Source: Pseudolabrys sp. (GTDB lineage Bacteria > Pseudomonadota > Alphaproteobacteria > Rhizobiales > Xanthobacteraceae). Taken from it: DNA of 64,000 nt. Positions 33,761 to 42,895 of the stretch are shown here, piece after piece. The stretch is from positions 23,386 through 87,385 of the forward strand of contig JALHRB010000012.1 of NCBI GenBank assembly GCA_022841665.1. The letters run 5' to 3'. The position numbers were made by a program, and so were the translations under genes. A model generated the notes under the pieces. The model did not search any database. It was given only the letters and a program-made list of their open reading frames with translations, and was not told the origin of the DNA. The first letter of the stretch is position 1, and every line of letters starts with the position of its first letter.

Positions 33761-34270
33761 CTAAACCCGCGCCAGCGTCACGTCCACCGGCGGGCCGCTC
33801 TTGATGGTCTGGTAGACGACGCAATAGCGCTCGGTGAGCTTGAGCAACTGGTCGAGCGTCGCCTGCGGCGCGTCGGTGTCGAGATCGAAGCGCAGCCTTA
33901 TCCTGGCAAAGCCGACCGGCGCATCCTTGGCGACGCCGAGCGTGCCGCGGAAATCGAGATCGCCCTCGGCCGACACGGTGCCTGACTTGAGCGGCACCGC
34001 CAGCGCGGTCGCCACCGCCTTCACCGTCACGCCGGCGCAGGCCACCAGCGCTTCCAGCAGCATGTCGCCCGAGCACAGCTCGAGCCCGGAGCCGCCGGTC
34101 GCGGGGTGCAGTCCCGCCACCGCCAGCGCGCGGCCGGTCTCCACCTTGCAGGCGATGCTGCTTTCGTCGAGCGTGCCCTTGGCCTTCAAGGTGATCACCG
34201 CCGCCTGCGGATCGGCCTTGTAACGCTCCTTGATCGGCGCCTGCATCGCGCGCAGCGCATCGGCATCCAT
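33761..34270 (-). CDS. OsmC family protein
   Basis: Protein of 169 aa with the OsmC/Ohr alpha-beta fold. The two family cysteines are seen in EALVACAGVTVKAVA and LTERYCVVYQT. OsmC-type proteins reduce organic hydroperoxides, while some homologues lack that role. The gene is 18 bp downstream of a zinc alcohol dehydrogenase on the same strand, so the pair is likely cotranscribed. Confidence 0.88.
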   Translation of the reverse strand: MDADALRAMQAPIKERYKADPQAAVITLKAKGTLDESSIACKVETGRALAVAGLHPATGGSGLELCSGDMLLEALVACAGVTVKAVATALAVPLKSGTVSAEGDLDFRGTLGVAKDAPVGFARIRLRFDLDTDAPQATLDQLLKLTERYCVVYQTIKSGPPVDVTLARV

Positions 34271-34288
34271 TTTCGTCTCCTTCTTTGC

Positions 34289-35341
34289 TTAAACCGGCGT
34301 CAGCACGACGCGGCCGACAATTTTTCCGGCGCGCAGGTCGTTCATCACCGCATTGACGTCGTCGAGCGGGCGCGTGGCGACCGGCACCGGCGGCAGGCCG
34401 GTGCGGCGCACCAGATCCATCAATTCGCGCATGTCATGCTGGCTGCCCGTGTAGGAGCCCTGGATGGTGAGTTCCCGCATCGGGATCGGCGGCAGCGATA
34501 CGGTCAATTCGCCGCCATACAGGCCGACCAGGACGAGCTTGCCGCCCTTGATTAGGCTGTCGTAGCCAAGCTTGGCGCTGGCCGACGCGCCGACAAGATC
34601 GACCACGCCCCAGGCGCCGCCGTTGGTGATATCGATAATCTGCTGCGCGGCATTGGGCGCGCCGCCGTCGATGACGTGCGCGGCGCCGGCCTTTTTGGCG
34701 GCCTCGCGCTTGACCGGATCGATGTCGACAACGATCGCCGAGTGCCCGCCCATCTTCTGGTGCAGCGCCTGGCACATCAGGCCGAGGCCGCCGGCGCCGA
34801 TGATGACGGTCGGCTCGCTTTGCAGCGTCGATATCTTTCTCAACGCGCGGTAGGTCGTCACGCCCGAGCAGGCGAGCGGCGCCACGCGCGCCGGATCGAG
34901 GTCGCCGATGTCGAACAAATAGCGCGCGTGCGGCACCATGATGTGATCGGCATAGCCGCCGTTGGAGAACACGCCGAGGCTCTTCATCGCACGGCAGAGA
35001 TTGTCCTCGCCGCGCAGGCAGACGGCGCAGGTGCCGCAGCCGATCCACGGGTAGGCCAGCACGCGCTGCCCGATCTTGATCCCCCTTGCGTCGGGGCCGA
35101 CCGCAACCACCTCGCCCACGTTCTCATGGCCGAGCGTCACCGGCAGCTTCATGCCGCGGTCCGCCAGGCTCAGCTTCTTGCCGCCGCCGAGGTCGAAATA
35201 GCCGTCGGCGAGATGCAGGTCGCTGTGGCAGACGCCGGCCGCCAGCGTCTTCAGCAGCACCTCGCTGCCCTTCGGCTCGGGCGTGGGCGCCTGGTTGAGC
35301 TGCAACGGCTGGCCGCAGACACAGACCTGGAACATGCGCAT
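34289..35341 (-). CDS. Zinc-dependent alcohol dehydrogenase
   Basis: Medium-chain dehydrogenase of 350 aa. Catalytic zinc ligands: Cys38 in GVCHSD and His72-Glu73 in GHENVG. Structural zinc: Cys102, 105, 108 and 116 in GCGTCAVCLRGEDNLC. The NAD loop is GAGGLGLMCQ near 197. ATG 35341 follows GGGAG; a much longer frame upstream overlaps the ABC transporter genes and is a shadow. It converts a primary or aromatic alcohol to the aldehyde, or the reverse; the substrate is unknown. Confidence 0.9.
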   Translation of the reverse strand: MRMFQVCVCGQPLQLNQAPTPEPKGSEVLLKTLAAGVCHSDLHLADGYFDLGGGKKLSLADRGMKLPVTLGHENVGEVVAVGPDARGIKIGQRVLAYPWIGCGTCAVCLRGEDNLCRAMKSLGVFSNGGYADHIMVPHARYLFDIGDLDPARVAPLACSGVTTYRALRKISTLQSEPTVIIGAGGLGLMCQALHQKMGGHSAIVVDIDPVKREAAKKAGAAHVIDGGAPNAAQQIIDITNGGAWGVVDLVGASASAKLGYDSLIKGGKLVLVGLYGGELTVSLPPIPMRELTIQGSYTGSQHDMRELMDLVRRTGLPPVPVATRPLDDVNAVMNDLRAGKIVGRVVLTPV

Positions 35342-35375
35342 TTCGTTTTCTCCCGCCCACATTTTGCGGCCGTGA

Positions 35376-35393
35376 CCAGCCCCCGCGGGCTGG
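35376..35393. terminator. Hairpin after the ABC transporter operon
   Basis: Perfect 7-bp stem CCAGCCC/GGGCTGG with a 4-nt loop, 47-64 bp beyond the stop codon of the minus-strand ATPase gene. No U-run follows, so termination is uncertain. Confidence 0.3.
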
Positions 35394-35439
35394 ATCCGTC
35401 CGCTTAGAATTGAGACGGAAGCATAAACCGGGGCCGCAT

Positions 35440-36231
35440 TTACCACCAGTGCGCAGCGCCGGCGGCAACCGAGGTGTCGGTGTCGTCGTGGCGTACGGAC
35501 CGGTTCAGGGATCGGTCGAGCGCCGCCAGAACGCGCCGCTTCACCGAGTCGAAGGCGGCGGATTGCCGGTCGCGCGGGCGCGGCAGCTTCGCGTCGATCT
35601 CCTCGAAGATACGCCCCGGACGCGGACGCATGACCAAGATCCGGTCGGCCAGCACGATCGCCTCGTCGACGTCGTGCGTGACGAGAATCAGGGTGGGCCG
35701 GCTGTCGGCCCACAGGTCGAGCAGATGATCCTGCAGGTCGATGCGGGTGAAAGCGTCGAGCGCGGAGAACGGCTCGTCGAGCAGCAGAACCGCCGGACGC
35801 GGCACCAGGGCTCGCGCGATCGCCACGCGCTGCGCCTGCCCGCCCGACAGCTCGCGGGGCCAGACCTTCGCCTTGTCGGCGAGCCCGACCCGCGACAAGG
35901 CGGCCGTCACCAGTTCGCTGCGTTCCGGCTTCGCTCGATCCTCGATACCGAAGCCGACATTCTCGGCCACCGTCAGCCAAGGCAGCAACCGCGCTTCCTG
36001 GAAGACAATCCCGATCTTCGGATGCGGCGCGTGGATCGGCTCGCCGTCGATGAACACGCGCCCTTTCGTCGGCGTGTCGAGGCCGGCGATGCCGCGCAGC
36101 AGCGTCGACTTTCCGCAGCCGGAGCCGCCGACGACCGCGACAATCTCCCCGGGCTCGACGGAAAACGACACGGTGTCGAGCGCGTGCACGCCATTGCCGT
36201 AGAACTTGCTGACATTGTCGAGGACCAGCAT
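35440..36231 (-). CDS. ABC transporter ATP-binding protein, SsuB/TauB type
   Basis: ATPase of 263 aa. Walker A GGSGCGKST at residues about 35-43, Q-loop VFQEARLLPW, signature LSGGQAQRVAIARAL near 126, Walker B LLLDEPFSALD and switch His in VTHDVDEA. It powers import of sulfonates or similar small anions with the permease encoded 2 bp upstream and the binding protein at 37166. The three genes form a compact minus-strand operon in the order binding protein, permease, ATPase. Confidence 0.88.
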   Translation of the reverse strand: MLVLDNVSKFYGNGVHALDTVSFSVEPGEIVAVVGGSGCGKSTLLRGIAGLDTPTKGRVFIDGEPIHAPHPKIGIVFQEARLLPWLTVAENVGFGIEDRAKPERSELVTAALSRVGLADKAKVWPRELSGGQAQRVAIARALVPRPAVLLLDEPFSALDAFTRIDLQDHLLDLWADSRPTLILVTHDVDEAIVLADRILVMRPRPGRIFEEIDAKLPRPRDRQSAAFDSVKRRVLAALDRSLNRSVRHDDTDTSVAAGAAHWW

Positions 36232-36233
36232 CG

Positions 36234-37079
36234 TCAGCTTCCCGTCTGTCGCGCGAAGCGGTCTTCCCAGCGCAGGAACGGCGCGGCAAGCGCGACGACG
36301 ATCCAGTCGGTGAGCTTTCCGATCACGGCGAAAGCGACGATGGCGGTGACGATCTGCGCCGGCTTGCCGAGCTGCTGGCCGTCGACCAGGAGAAAGCCGA
36401 GGCCCTCGGAGGCGCCCATGAATTCAGCCGCGACCACGAACATCCAGCCGAGCCCGAGTCCCGAGCGCAGCGCGATCACATAGGCCGGCAGCACGGCCGG
36501 CAACAGAATCCGGCGAACCATCTGCGTTCCGGACAGGCGGAAAGCGCGGCCGACCTCGACGATCTTGCGGTCTACCGACATGACCGCGCCCATGACCCCG
36601 AGATAGACCGGAAAGAAGACGCCGACCGCGATCAGCGTCACTTTCGATGCTTCGAAAATGCCGAGCCAGAGGATGAACAACGGCACCCATGCGATCGACG
36701 GGATCGCACGCAACGCCTGCAAGGTTGGATCGAGCAGCCGCGAAATCAAATCGGAATAGCCGGTAAGCGCGCCGAGCACCGTGCCGGCCGCCACGCCGGC
36801 CGCGAAGCCGACGGCGACGCGTGTGAATGTCGCCAGCGCGTGACGCTGCAATTCGCCGCTGGCGGCGAGTTCGGTCAAGGTCTGCCAGATGACCGAAGGC
36901 GGCGGCACCAGCCGGCCGTCGGACAGGCCGAATTGAACCGCGAGTTCCCATCCGCCCGCGAGAACGATCGGCAAGAGCAGACCCAGAAACGGCCGCCACA
37001 CGGGCAATAGACGTATTGGCGACACCGCTTTGGCGCCCTCCCAGATTTCGGCTCGGCCGGTCACGCCGACGGCGGACAT
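36234..37079 (-). CDS. ABC transporter permease, SsuC/TauC type
   Basis: Inner-membrane protein of 281 aa with about six hydrophobic segments and the importer coupling motif around VEVGRAFRLSGTQMVRRILLPA (the EAA loop, split here). ATG 37079 with GAGG upstream was preferred to GTG 37094. Forms the channel for the SsuB-type ATPase next to it. Confidence 0.88.
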   Translation of the reverse strand: MSAVGVTGRAEIWEGAKAVSPIRLLPVWRPFLGLLLPIVLAGGWELAVQFGLSDGRLVPPPSVIWQTLTELAASGELQRHALATFTRVAVGFAAGVAAGTVLGALTGYSDLISRLLDPTLQALRAIPSIAWVPLFILWLGIFEASKVTLIAVGVFFPVYLGVMGAVMSVDRKIVEVGRAFRLSGTQMVRRILLPAVLPAYVIALRSGLGLGWMFVVAAEFMGASEGLGFLLVDGQQLGKPAQIVTAIVAFAVIGKLTDWIVVALAAPFLRWEDRFARQTGS

Positions 37080-37165
37080 GGAGACCTCGGGCACAATGAC
37101 ACTACACTTTTACCGGACGCAATTGCCGATCCGCGGCGCGTAGCCGCGGACCGGCGTAGTTGACG

Positions 37166-38146
37166 TCAGTTTGTGCCGGCGGCCAGATACTGAGAGTCGA
37201 TCAGATCGTCGAGCGTCTTCTTCACGTCGACGTCGGCCTTGAGGACACCGGCCTGCTGCAAGGCAATGCCGGCGGCGAGGATCGATTCGCGCTGCGGCGC
37301 GCCGATCTTGCTGTGCGTCAGCTCGGTGCGCTCCTTGAGCTGCTTGTCGACCACCGCGTCCGGCAACTTGGTGACGGCGATGAAGTCGCGCTTCACTTCG
37401 TCGTAATGACCGAGCGCGTGTTTGCGCGCTTCCTCGTAGACAGCGAGTACGCGCTTGACCAGATCGGGATGCTTGCGCGCGAACTCCTCGCGCACGTTGA
37501 GAATGCCCCAGGTGTTCGCGGCCGCGTCGCGATAGAACAGCTTGGCGCCCTCTTCGACTTCCGCCTGCGCCATCATCGGATCGAGGCCCGCCCAGGCATC
37601 GACGTCGCCGCGGATGAGCGCGGTCTTGCCGTCGGGGTGCTGCAGCAGAACGGGCTGGATGTCCTTCTCGCTCAGGCCGGCGCCGAGCAGCGCGCGCACG
37701 AGGAAGATGTGCGGATCGGTGCCGCGCGTGACGGCGACGCGTTTGCCCTTGAGGTCGGCGACCTTCTCGATCTTGCTGTCCTTGCGGGTGACCAGCGCGG
37801 TCCATTCCGGACGCGAGTAGACGTAGATCGCCTTGATCGGGTTGCCGTTGATCCTGGCGACCAGCGCGGCGGAGCCGGCGGTCGAGCCGAAGTCGATCGA
37901 GCCGGCGTTCAGGAACTCGAGCGCCTTGTTCGAGCCGAGCGTCTGCACCCAGCGGATGGTGATACCGTCCTTGGCGAATTCCTTCTCGAGCAGACCCTTG
38001 TTCTTGAGCAGGATCGAGACGGGATTGTAGGTCGCCCAGTCGATCCGGATTTCCTTCGGGTTGTCGGCGGCGAACAGCGCTGCGCTCGGCAACATCGCCG
38101 CCATCAAGGCGGACGCGAACAGCGAACGGCGAGAGAAGAAGTTCAT
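37166..38146 (-). CDS. ABC transporter substrate-binding protein, SsuA type
   Basis: Periplasmic protein of 326 aa. Twin-arginine-like or Sec signal peptide in residues 1-27 (FFSRRSLFASALMAAMLPSA), then RIDWATYNPVSILLKNKGLLE typical of aliphatic sulfonate receptors, with GTDPHIFLVRALLGAGLSE later. ATG 38146 follows GGAGGG at good spacing. Ligand could be a sulfonate, taurine or nitrate-like anion; family resemblance favours sulfonates. It is divergent from glnD across an AT-richer 264-bp gap. Confidence 0.87.
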   Translation of the reverse strand: MNFFSRRSLFASALMAAMLPSAALFAADNPKEIRIDWATYNPVSILLKNKGLLEKEFAKDGITIRWVQTLGSNKALEFLNAGSIDFGSTAGSAALVARINGNPIKAIYVYSRPEWTALVTRKDSKIEKVADLKGKRVAVTRGTDPHIFLVRALLGAGLSEKDIQPVLLQHPDGKTALIRGDVDAWAGLDPMMAQAEVEEGAKLFYRDAAANTWGILNVREEFARKHPDLVKRVLAVYEEARKHALGHYDEVKRDFIAVTKLPDAVVDKQLKERTELTHSKIGAPQRESILAAGIALQQAGVLKADVDVKKTLDDLIDSQYLAAGTN

Positions 38147-38410
38147 GTGACCCTCCAAATACGCTTCGGCGAAGGGGCACCAGTCCCCGCGCGTTAGCTG
38201 GATTTATTAAGCGCCCGCAAGCGGCGTTGCTCAAATCGGCGCTAGTTTTATTCTATAAGGCGGCGCAATTTACCGGTCAAAAGAATGAAATTTTCTATTT
38301 ATAGCGAACCCTAAGACGATCATTCTAAAAAATCGCGTTTGGCAGTGCCCGAAATATCTTTTGCGTCAGCGGTGACTAAATCCGCGGTCTCCGCTATCCC
38401 GAATCCCGCC

Positions 38411-41242
38411 ATGGCCTCCCTCGCCCTCGACCGCGATCAGCGTGCCGCGCCCGAACCCGCCCCGCAGGGAGCGAGGGAATTGATCGATAGCCGCGCCGTT
38501 GCTGCCGATCTGGAACAACTGGCCCGCGCCGGCGGCAGCGAGGCCGAGTTGCGCGCCGCGCTGGCGCAACGGCTGAAGGCAGCGCTCAACGAAGGCCGCG
38601 CCAAGGCCGAGCAGCTCCTGCTCAAGGACCGCCACGGCCGCCGCTGCGCCGAACGCCTGTGCCGGATGGAAGACGAAATCATCCGCCTGCTCTACGAGTT
38701 CGTGAAGAAGCACCTCTACCCGTCGCAGAACCCGTCCGAAGCCGAGCACATGGCCGTCGTCGCCACCGGCGGCTACGGCCGCGGCCTGCAGGCGCCCGGC
38801 TCCGACATCGATCTCCTCTTCCTGCTGCCCTACAAGCAGACCGCCTGGGGCGAGCAGATCGCCGAGGCGATCCTCTATTGTTTGTGGGACCTCGGCCTGA
38901 AGGTCGGCCACGCCACCCGCTCGGTCGACGAATGCATCCGCCAGGCCAAGGCGGACATGACCATCCGCACCGCCGTCCTCGAGGCGCGCTACCTGCTCGG
39001 CGACCGCAAGCTGTTCGACGAAATGCAGACGCGCTTCGACAACGACGTCGTGCGCAACACCGGCGCCGAGTTTGTCGCCGCCAAGCTCGCCGAGCGCGAG
39101 GACCGCCACCGCCGCGCCGGCCAGTCGCGCTATCTGGTCGAGCCGAACGTCAAGGACGGCAAAGGCGGCCTGCGCGACCTGCACACCTTGTTCTGGATCG
39201 CCAAATACGTCTACCGCGTGCGCGAGCCGGACGAACTGATCAAATGCGGCGTGTTCGACAAGGAGGAGTACCAGCTCTTCCGCCGCTGCGAGGATTTTCT
39301 CTGGTCGGTGCGCTGCCACATGCACTTCCTCATGGGCCGCGCCGAGGAGCGGCTGTCCTTCGACATCCAGCGCGAGATCGCGGTACGGCTCGGCTACACC
39401 GAGCATCCCGGCCAGCAGGACGTCGAGCGCTTCATGAAGCACTACTTCCTGGTCGCCAAGGATGTCGGCGACCTCACGGCCATCCTCTGCGCCGAACTGG
39501 AAGACAGCCACGCCAAGAGCGTGCCGGTCTTGAGCCGCGTGATGGCGAAGTTACGCCCGGTGAAGAAGAAGGAGCTGACCGAAACCGACGACTTCATCGT
39601 CGACAAAAACCGCATCCGACTCGCCGGCGCCGGCGTATTCAGGCGCGACCCCGTCAACCTCATCCGCATTTTCCACCTGGCGCAGAAGCACAATCTCGCC
39701 TTCCACCCGGACGCCATGCGGGCGATGACGCGCTCGCTCAAGCTGATCGACGCCAAATTGCGCGAGAACGAGGAAGCCAACGCGCTCTTCCTCGAAATCC
39801 TGACCTCGAAGAACGATCCGGAAACGGTGCTGCGGCGCATGAACGAAGCCGGCGTGCTCGGCCGCTTCGTGCCGGCCTTCGGCAAGGTCGTCGCCATGAT
39901 GCAGTTCAACATGTACCACCACTACACGGTGGACGAGCACCTGTTGCGCTGCATCGGCGTGCTGGCCGAGATCGAGCGCGGCGGCAACAACGAGACGCCG
40001 CTCGCCAACGAGATGGTCCACAAGATCCTGCCCGGCAACCGCACGGTACTCTATGTCGCGATGTTCCTGCACGACATCGCCAAGGGCCGGCCGGAGGATC
40101 ATTCCATCGCCGGCGCACGCGTGGCGCGCCGCTTCTGCCCGCGGCTCGGGCTGTCGGCCGCCGACACCGAGACGGTCGCCTGGCTGATCGAGAACCACCT
40201 CGTGATGTCGAGCGTGGCGCAGTCGCGCGACCTTTCCGACCGCAAGACCATCGAGAACTTCGCGGCCGTGGTGCAGTCGGCGGAGCGGCTGAAGCTGTTG
40301 ACCATCCTCACCACCGCCGACATCCGCGCGGTTGGCCCCGGCGTTTGGAACGGCTGGAAGGCGCAGCTCATCCGCACGCTCTATTACGAGACCGAGCCGG
40401 TGCTGACCGGCGGCTTCTCCGAGGTCAATCGCGCTCAGCGCGTCGCCATGGCGCAGGCCGAGTTCCGCGAGGCGATGAAAGAGTGGCCGAAGGAGGACCT
40501 CGACGCTTACGTCGCCAAGCACTACCCGGCTTACTGGCTGAAGGTCGACCTCGCCCACAAGATCGAGCACGCGAACTTCGTGCGCGAAGCCGAGCAGGCC
40601 GGCAAGACCCTCGCCACCATGACCGGCTTCGACAGCGGCCGCGCGGTGACCGAGCTCACCGTGCTGGCGCCCGACCATCCCTGGCTGTTGTCGATCATCG
40701 CCGGCGCCTGCGCCATGGCGAACGCCAACATCGTCGATGCGCAGATCTACACCACCACCGACGGCCGCGCGCTCGACACCATCTCGCTCTCGCGCGAGTT
40801 CGAGCGCGACGAGGACGAGCAGCGCCGCGCCGGCCGCATCGCCGATTCGATCGAGAAGGCCTTGCGCGGCCAGCTGCGCCTGCCCGAGATGGTCGGCCGC
40901 CGCGCCGCGCCGAAAGGCCGCATCAAGGCTTTCGCGGTGGAGCCCTCGGTCACTATCAACAACCAGTGGTCCCACCGCTACACCATGGTGGAGGTGACCG
41001 GGCTCGACCGCACCGGCCTGCTGTATGAGCTGACCGCGACGCTGTCCAAGCTCAACCTCAACATCGCCTCGGCGCACGTCGCCACCTTCGGCGAGCGGGT
41101 GGTGGACGTGTTCTACGTGACCGACCTGATGGGCGCGCAGATCACCTCGCCGACCCGCCAGGCCGCCATCAAGCGCGCCCTGATCGCGCTGTTCGCGGCG
41201 GGCGATGCCGAAGGCCGCGTCAAGGCTGCTCCAATCGCCTGA
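38411..41242 (+). CDS. glnD: Bifunctional uridylyltransferase/uridylyl-removing enzyme GlnD
   Basis: Nitrogen sensor of 943 aa that adds or removes UMP on PII proteins according to glutamine. The nucleotidyltransferase motif GGYGRGLQAPGSDIDLL is at residues 120-136, the HD hydrolase motif FLHDIAKGRPEDHS near 550, and two C-terminal ACT domains start near 745 and 855. The start is uncertain: TTG 38339 and GTG 38345 are in frame upstream, and none has a clear ribosome-binding site; ATG 38411 gives the usual alphaproteobacterial length. Confidence 0.95.
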   Translation: MASLALDRDQRAAPEPAPQGARELIDSRAVAADLEQLARAGGSEAELRAALAQRLKAALNEGRAKAEQLLLKDRHGRRCAERLCRMEDEIIRLLYEFVKKHLYPSQNPSEAEHMAVVATGGYGRGLQAPGSDIDLLFLLPYKQTAWGEQIAEAILYCLWDLGLKVGHATRSVDECIRQAKADMTIRTAVLEARYLLGDRKLFDEMQTRFDNDVVRNTGAEFVAAKLAEREDRHRRAGQSRYLVEPNVKDGKGGLRDLHTLFWIAKYVYRVREPDELIKCGVFDKEEYQLFRRCEDFLWSVRCHMHFLMGRAEERLSFDIQREIAVRLGYTEHPGQQDVERFMKHYFLVAKDVGDLTAILCAELEDSHAKSVPVLSRVMAKLRPVKKKELTETDDFIVDKNRIRLAGAGVFRRDPVNLIRIFHLAQKHNLAFHPDAMRAMTRSLKLIDAKLRENEEANALFLEILTSKNDPETVLRRMNEAGVLGRFVPAFGKVVAMMQFNMYHHYTVDEHLLRCIGVLAEIERGGNNETPLANEMVHKILPGNRTVLYVAMFLHDIAKGRPEDHSIAGARVARRFCPRLGLSAADTETVAWLIENHLVMSSVAQSRDLSDRKTIENFAAVVQSAERLKLLTILTTADIRAVGPGVWNGWKAQLIRTLYYETEPVLTGGFSEVNRAQRVAMAQAEFREAMKEWPKEDLDAYVAKHYPAYWLKVDLAHKIEHANFVREAEQAGKTLATMTGFDSGRAVTELTVLAPDHPWLLSIIAGACAMANANIVDAQIYTTTDGRALDTISLSREFERDEDEQRRAGRIADSIEKALRGQLRLPEMVGRRAAPKGRIKAFAVEPSVTINNQWSHRYTMVEVTGLDRTGLLYELTATLSKLNLNIASAHVATFGERVVDVFYVTDLMGAQITSPTRQAAIKRALIALFAAGDAEGRVKAAPIA

Positions 41243-41401
41243 TCGTCCTTAACCTGTTGACTAACGGGCTAAATCCGTGCCCACGGGCGCGTGATGGAAC
41301 CGGACATTTGGAGTGTGCGTTTTTATCCGGGCTGCACGGCTGGCCGGCGGTTCCCGCTGTGCCGGCCTCACAATCAGCAACGGATTTTGACGGGACGTCA
41401 C

Positions 41402-42895
41402 ATGGACGCCACGAGGGTACAACTGCCACGCGCCCGATCCGGGATTGCGGGCCTGGACGACATTCTCGGCGGCGGCTGGGCGCGCAACCGACTTCACTTG
41501 CTGGAGGGCAACCCCGGCACCGGCAAAACGACCATCGCCCTTCAGTTTTTATTGGCCGGCGCCCAGGAGGGCGAGACCGGCATCTACATCAGCCTGGCGG
41601 AAACCGAAGACGAGTTGCGCGCGGGCGCGCGCTCGCACGGCTGGACGCTCGACGACTCGATCGAGGTGTTCGAGCTGGTGCCGCCGGAAAGCGTGCTCGA
41701 CCCCGACCAGCATCAAAGCCTGCTCTATTCGTCCGATCTCGAGCTCGGCGAAGCCATCACCCGCGTGTTCGAGGCGATCGAACGCCTGAAGCCGCAACGC
41801 ATCGTCATCGACAGCCTGTCGGAAATCAGATTGCTGGCGCAGAGCTCGCTGCGCTACCGGCGGCAGATCCTCGCGCTCAAACATTATTTCGCCAAGCACA
41901 ATTCCACCGTCATCATGCTCGATGACCTCACCGGCGAAACCAATGACCGCGCCGTGCACAGCATCGCGCACAGTGTGATTCAGCTCGACCAGCTTGCGCC
42001 GCTTTACGGCGCGGAGCGGCGGCGGATGCGCGTCGTCAAGTGCCGCGGCCAGTCGTTCCGCGGTGGCTTCCACGATTTCACCGTCACGGCTGGCGGCATC
42101 AACATCTATCCGCGGCTGGTCGCGGCGGAGAACCGCAAGATGATTTCCGGTCATTCGCTGCTCAGCGGCGTGCCCGCACTGGATGCGCTGGTCGGCGGCG
42201 GATTGCAGAGCGGCTCCAGCACCTTGGTCATGGGTCCGTCCGGCACCGGCAAGACGCTGCTCGTATTGCAGTATCTCAAAGCCGCCGTGGAGCGGAAGGA
42301 ACGTGCTGCGCTCTTCGTGTTCGACGAAGAGCTTGGATTGCTGTTCGCGCGCGCCAAGGGCCTCGGCATAGACCTCGCCGCCATGCGGGAAAGCGGCAAC
42401 CTTCTGATCGAGCAGATGGACGCGGCCGAACTTTCGCCCGGCGAGTTTTCGCACCGCGTCCGCGCCTCGGTCGATCGCGATCGTATCAGCATGGTCGGGA
42501 TCGACAGCCTCAACGGCTACCAGGCCTCCATGCCGGAAGAGCAGTTCCTCACACTGCACCTGCACGAGCTGCTGCAATACCTCAATCGCCAGGGCGCCAC
42601 GACCTTCCTGACGCTGGCGCAGTCCGGCATGGTCGGCGAGATGAAATCGCCAGTCGATCTCACCTACCTCGCCGACAGCGTCATCATGCTGCGCTACTTC
42701 GAGGCGCTCGGCCGCGTGCGCCGCGCCATCTCCGTGGTGAAAAAGCGCGGCGGCGCGCATGAAGATACGATCCGTGAATTCAAAATCGACAGCACCGGCC
42801 TGAGCGTGGGCGAGCCCTTGCATCAGTTCCAAGGCGTGTTGCGCGGCGTGCCGACTTTCGTCGGCCGGAACGAAACCTTGATGGACCGCCCTTGA
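41402..42895 (+). CDS. KaiC-like double-domain ATPase
   Basis: Protein of 497 aa made of two RecA/KaiC domains. Walker A motifs are GNPGTGKTT (36-44) and GPSGTGKT (278-285); acidic pairs occur at SLAETEDE and FDEE (307-310). In cyanobacterial KaiC the phosphosites are Ser431-Thr432; the aligned pair here reads Thr421-Tyr422, so ordinary clock phosphorylation is doubtful. Its stop overlaps the start of a hybrid histidine kinase by 4 bp, so both proteins are made together and likely act in one signalling unit. No kaiA or kaiB is in the window. Confidence 0.85.
   Translation: MDATRVQLPRARSGIAGLDDILGGGWARNRLHLLEGNPGTGKTTIALQFLLAGAQEGETGIYISLAETEDELRAGARSHGWTLDDSIEVFELVPPESVLDPDQHQSLLYSSDLELGEAITRVFEAIERLKPQRIVIDSLSEIRLLAQSSLRYRRQILALKHYFAKHNSTVIMLDDLTGETNDRAVHSIAHSVIQLDQLAPLYGAERRRMRVVKCRGQSFRGGFHDFTVTAGGINIYPRLVAAENRKMISGHSLLSGVPALDALVGGGLQSGSSTLVMGPSGTGKTLLVLQYLKAAVERKERAALFVFDEELGLLFARAKGLGIDLAAMRESGNLLIEQMDAAELSPGEFSHRVRASVDRDRISMVGIDSLNGYQASMPEEQFLTLHLHELLQYLNRQGATTFLTLAQSGMVGEMKSPVDLTYLADSVIMLRYFEALGRVRRAISVVKKRGGAHEDTIREFKIDSTGLSVGEPLHQFQGVLRGVPTFVGRNETLMDRP

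Noticed and set aside
38227..38254. TTGCTC-N16-TATTCT as a sigma-70 promoter for glnD
   Set aside because: Plausible but too weak a match in a short AT-rich gap to list as a feature.
38659..41028. 789-aa plus-strand open frame inside glnD
   Set aside because: Frame-shifted shadow of glnD, made largely of Arg, Pro, Gly and Ala.
41402..42895. Naming the ATPase a true circadian clock protein KaiC
   Set aside because: Phosphosite pair is Thr-Tyr, no kaiA or kaiB nearby, and double KaiC domains occur in many non-clock proteins.
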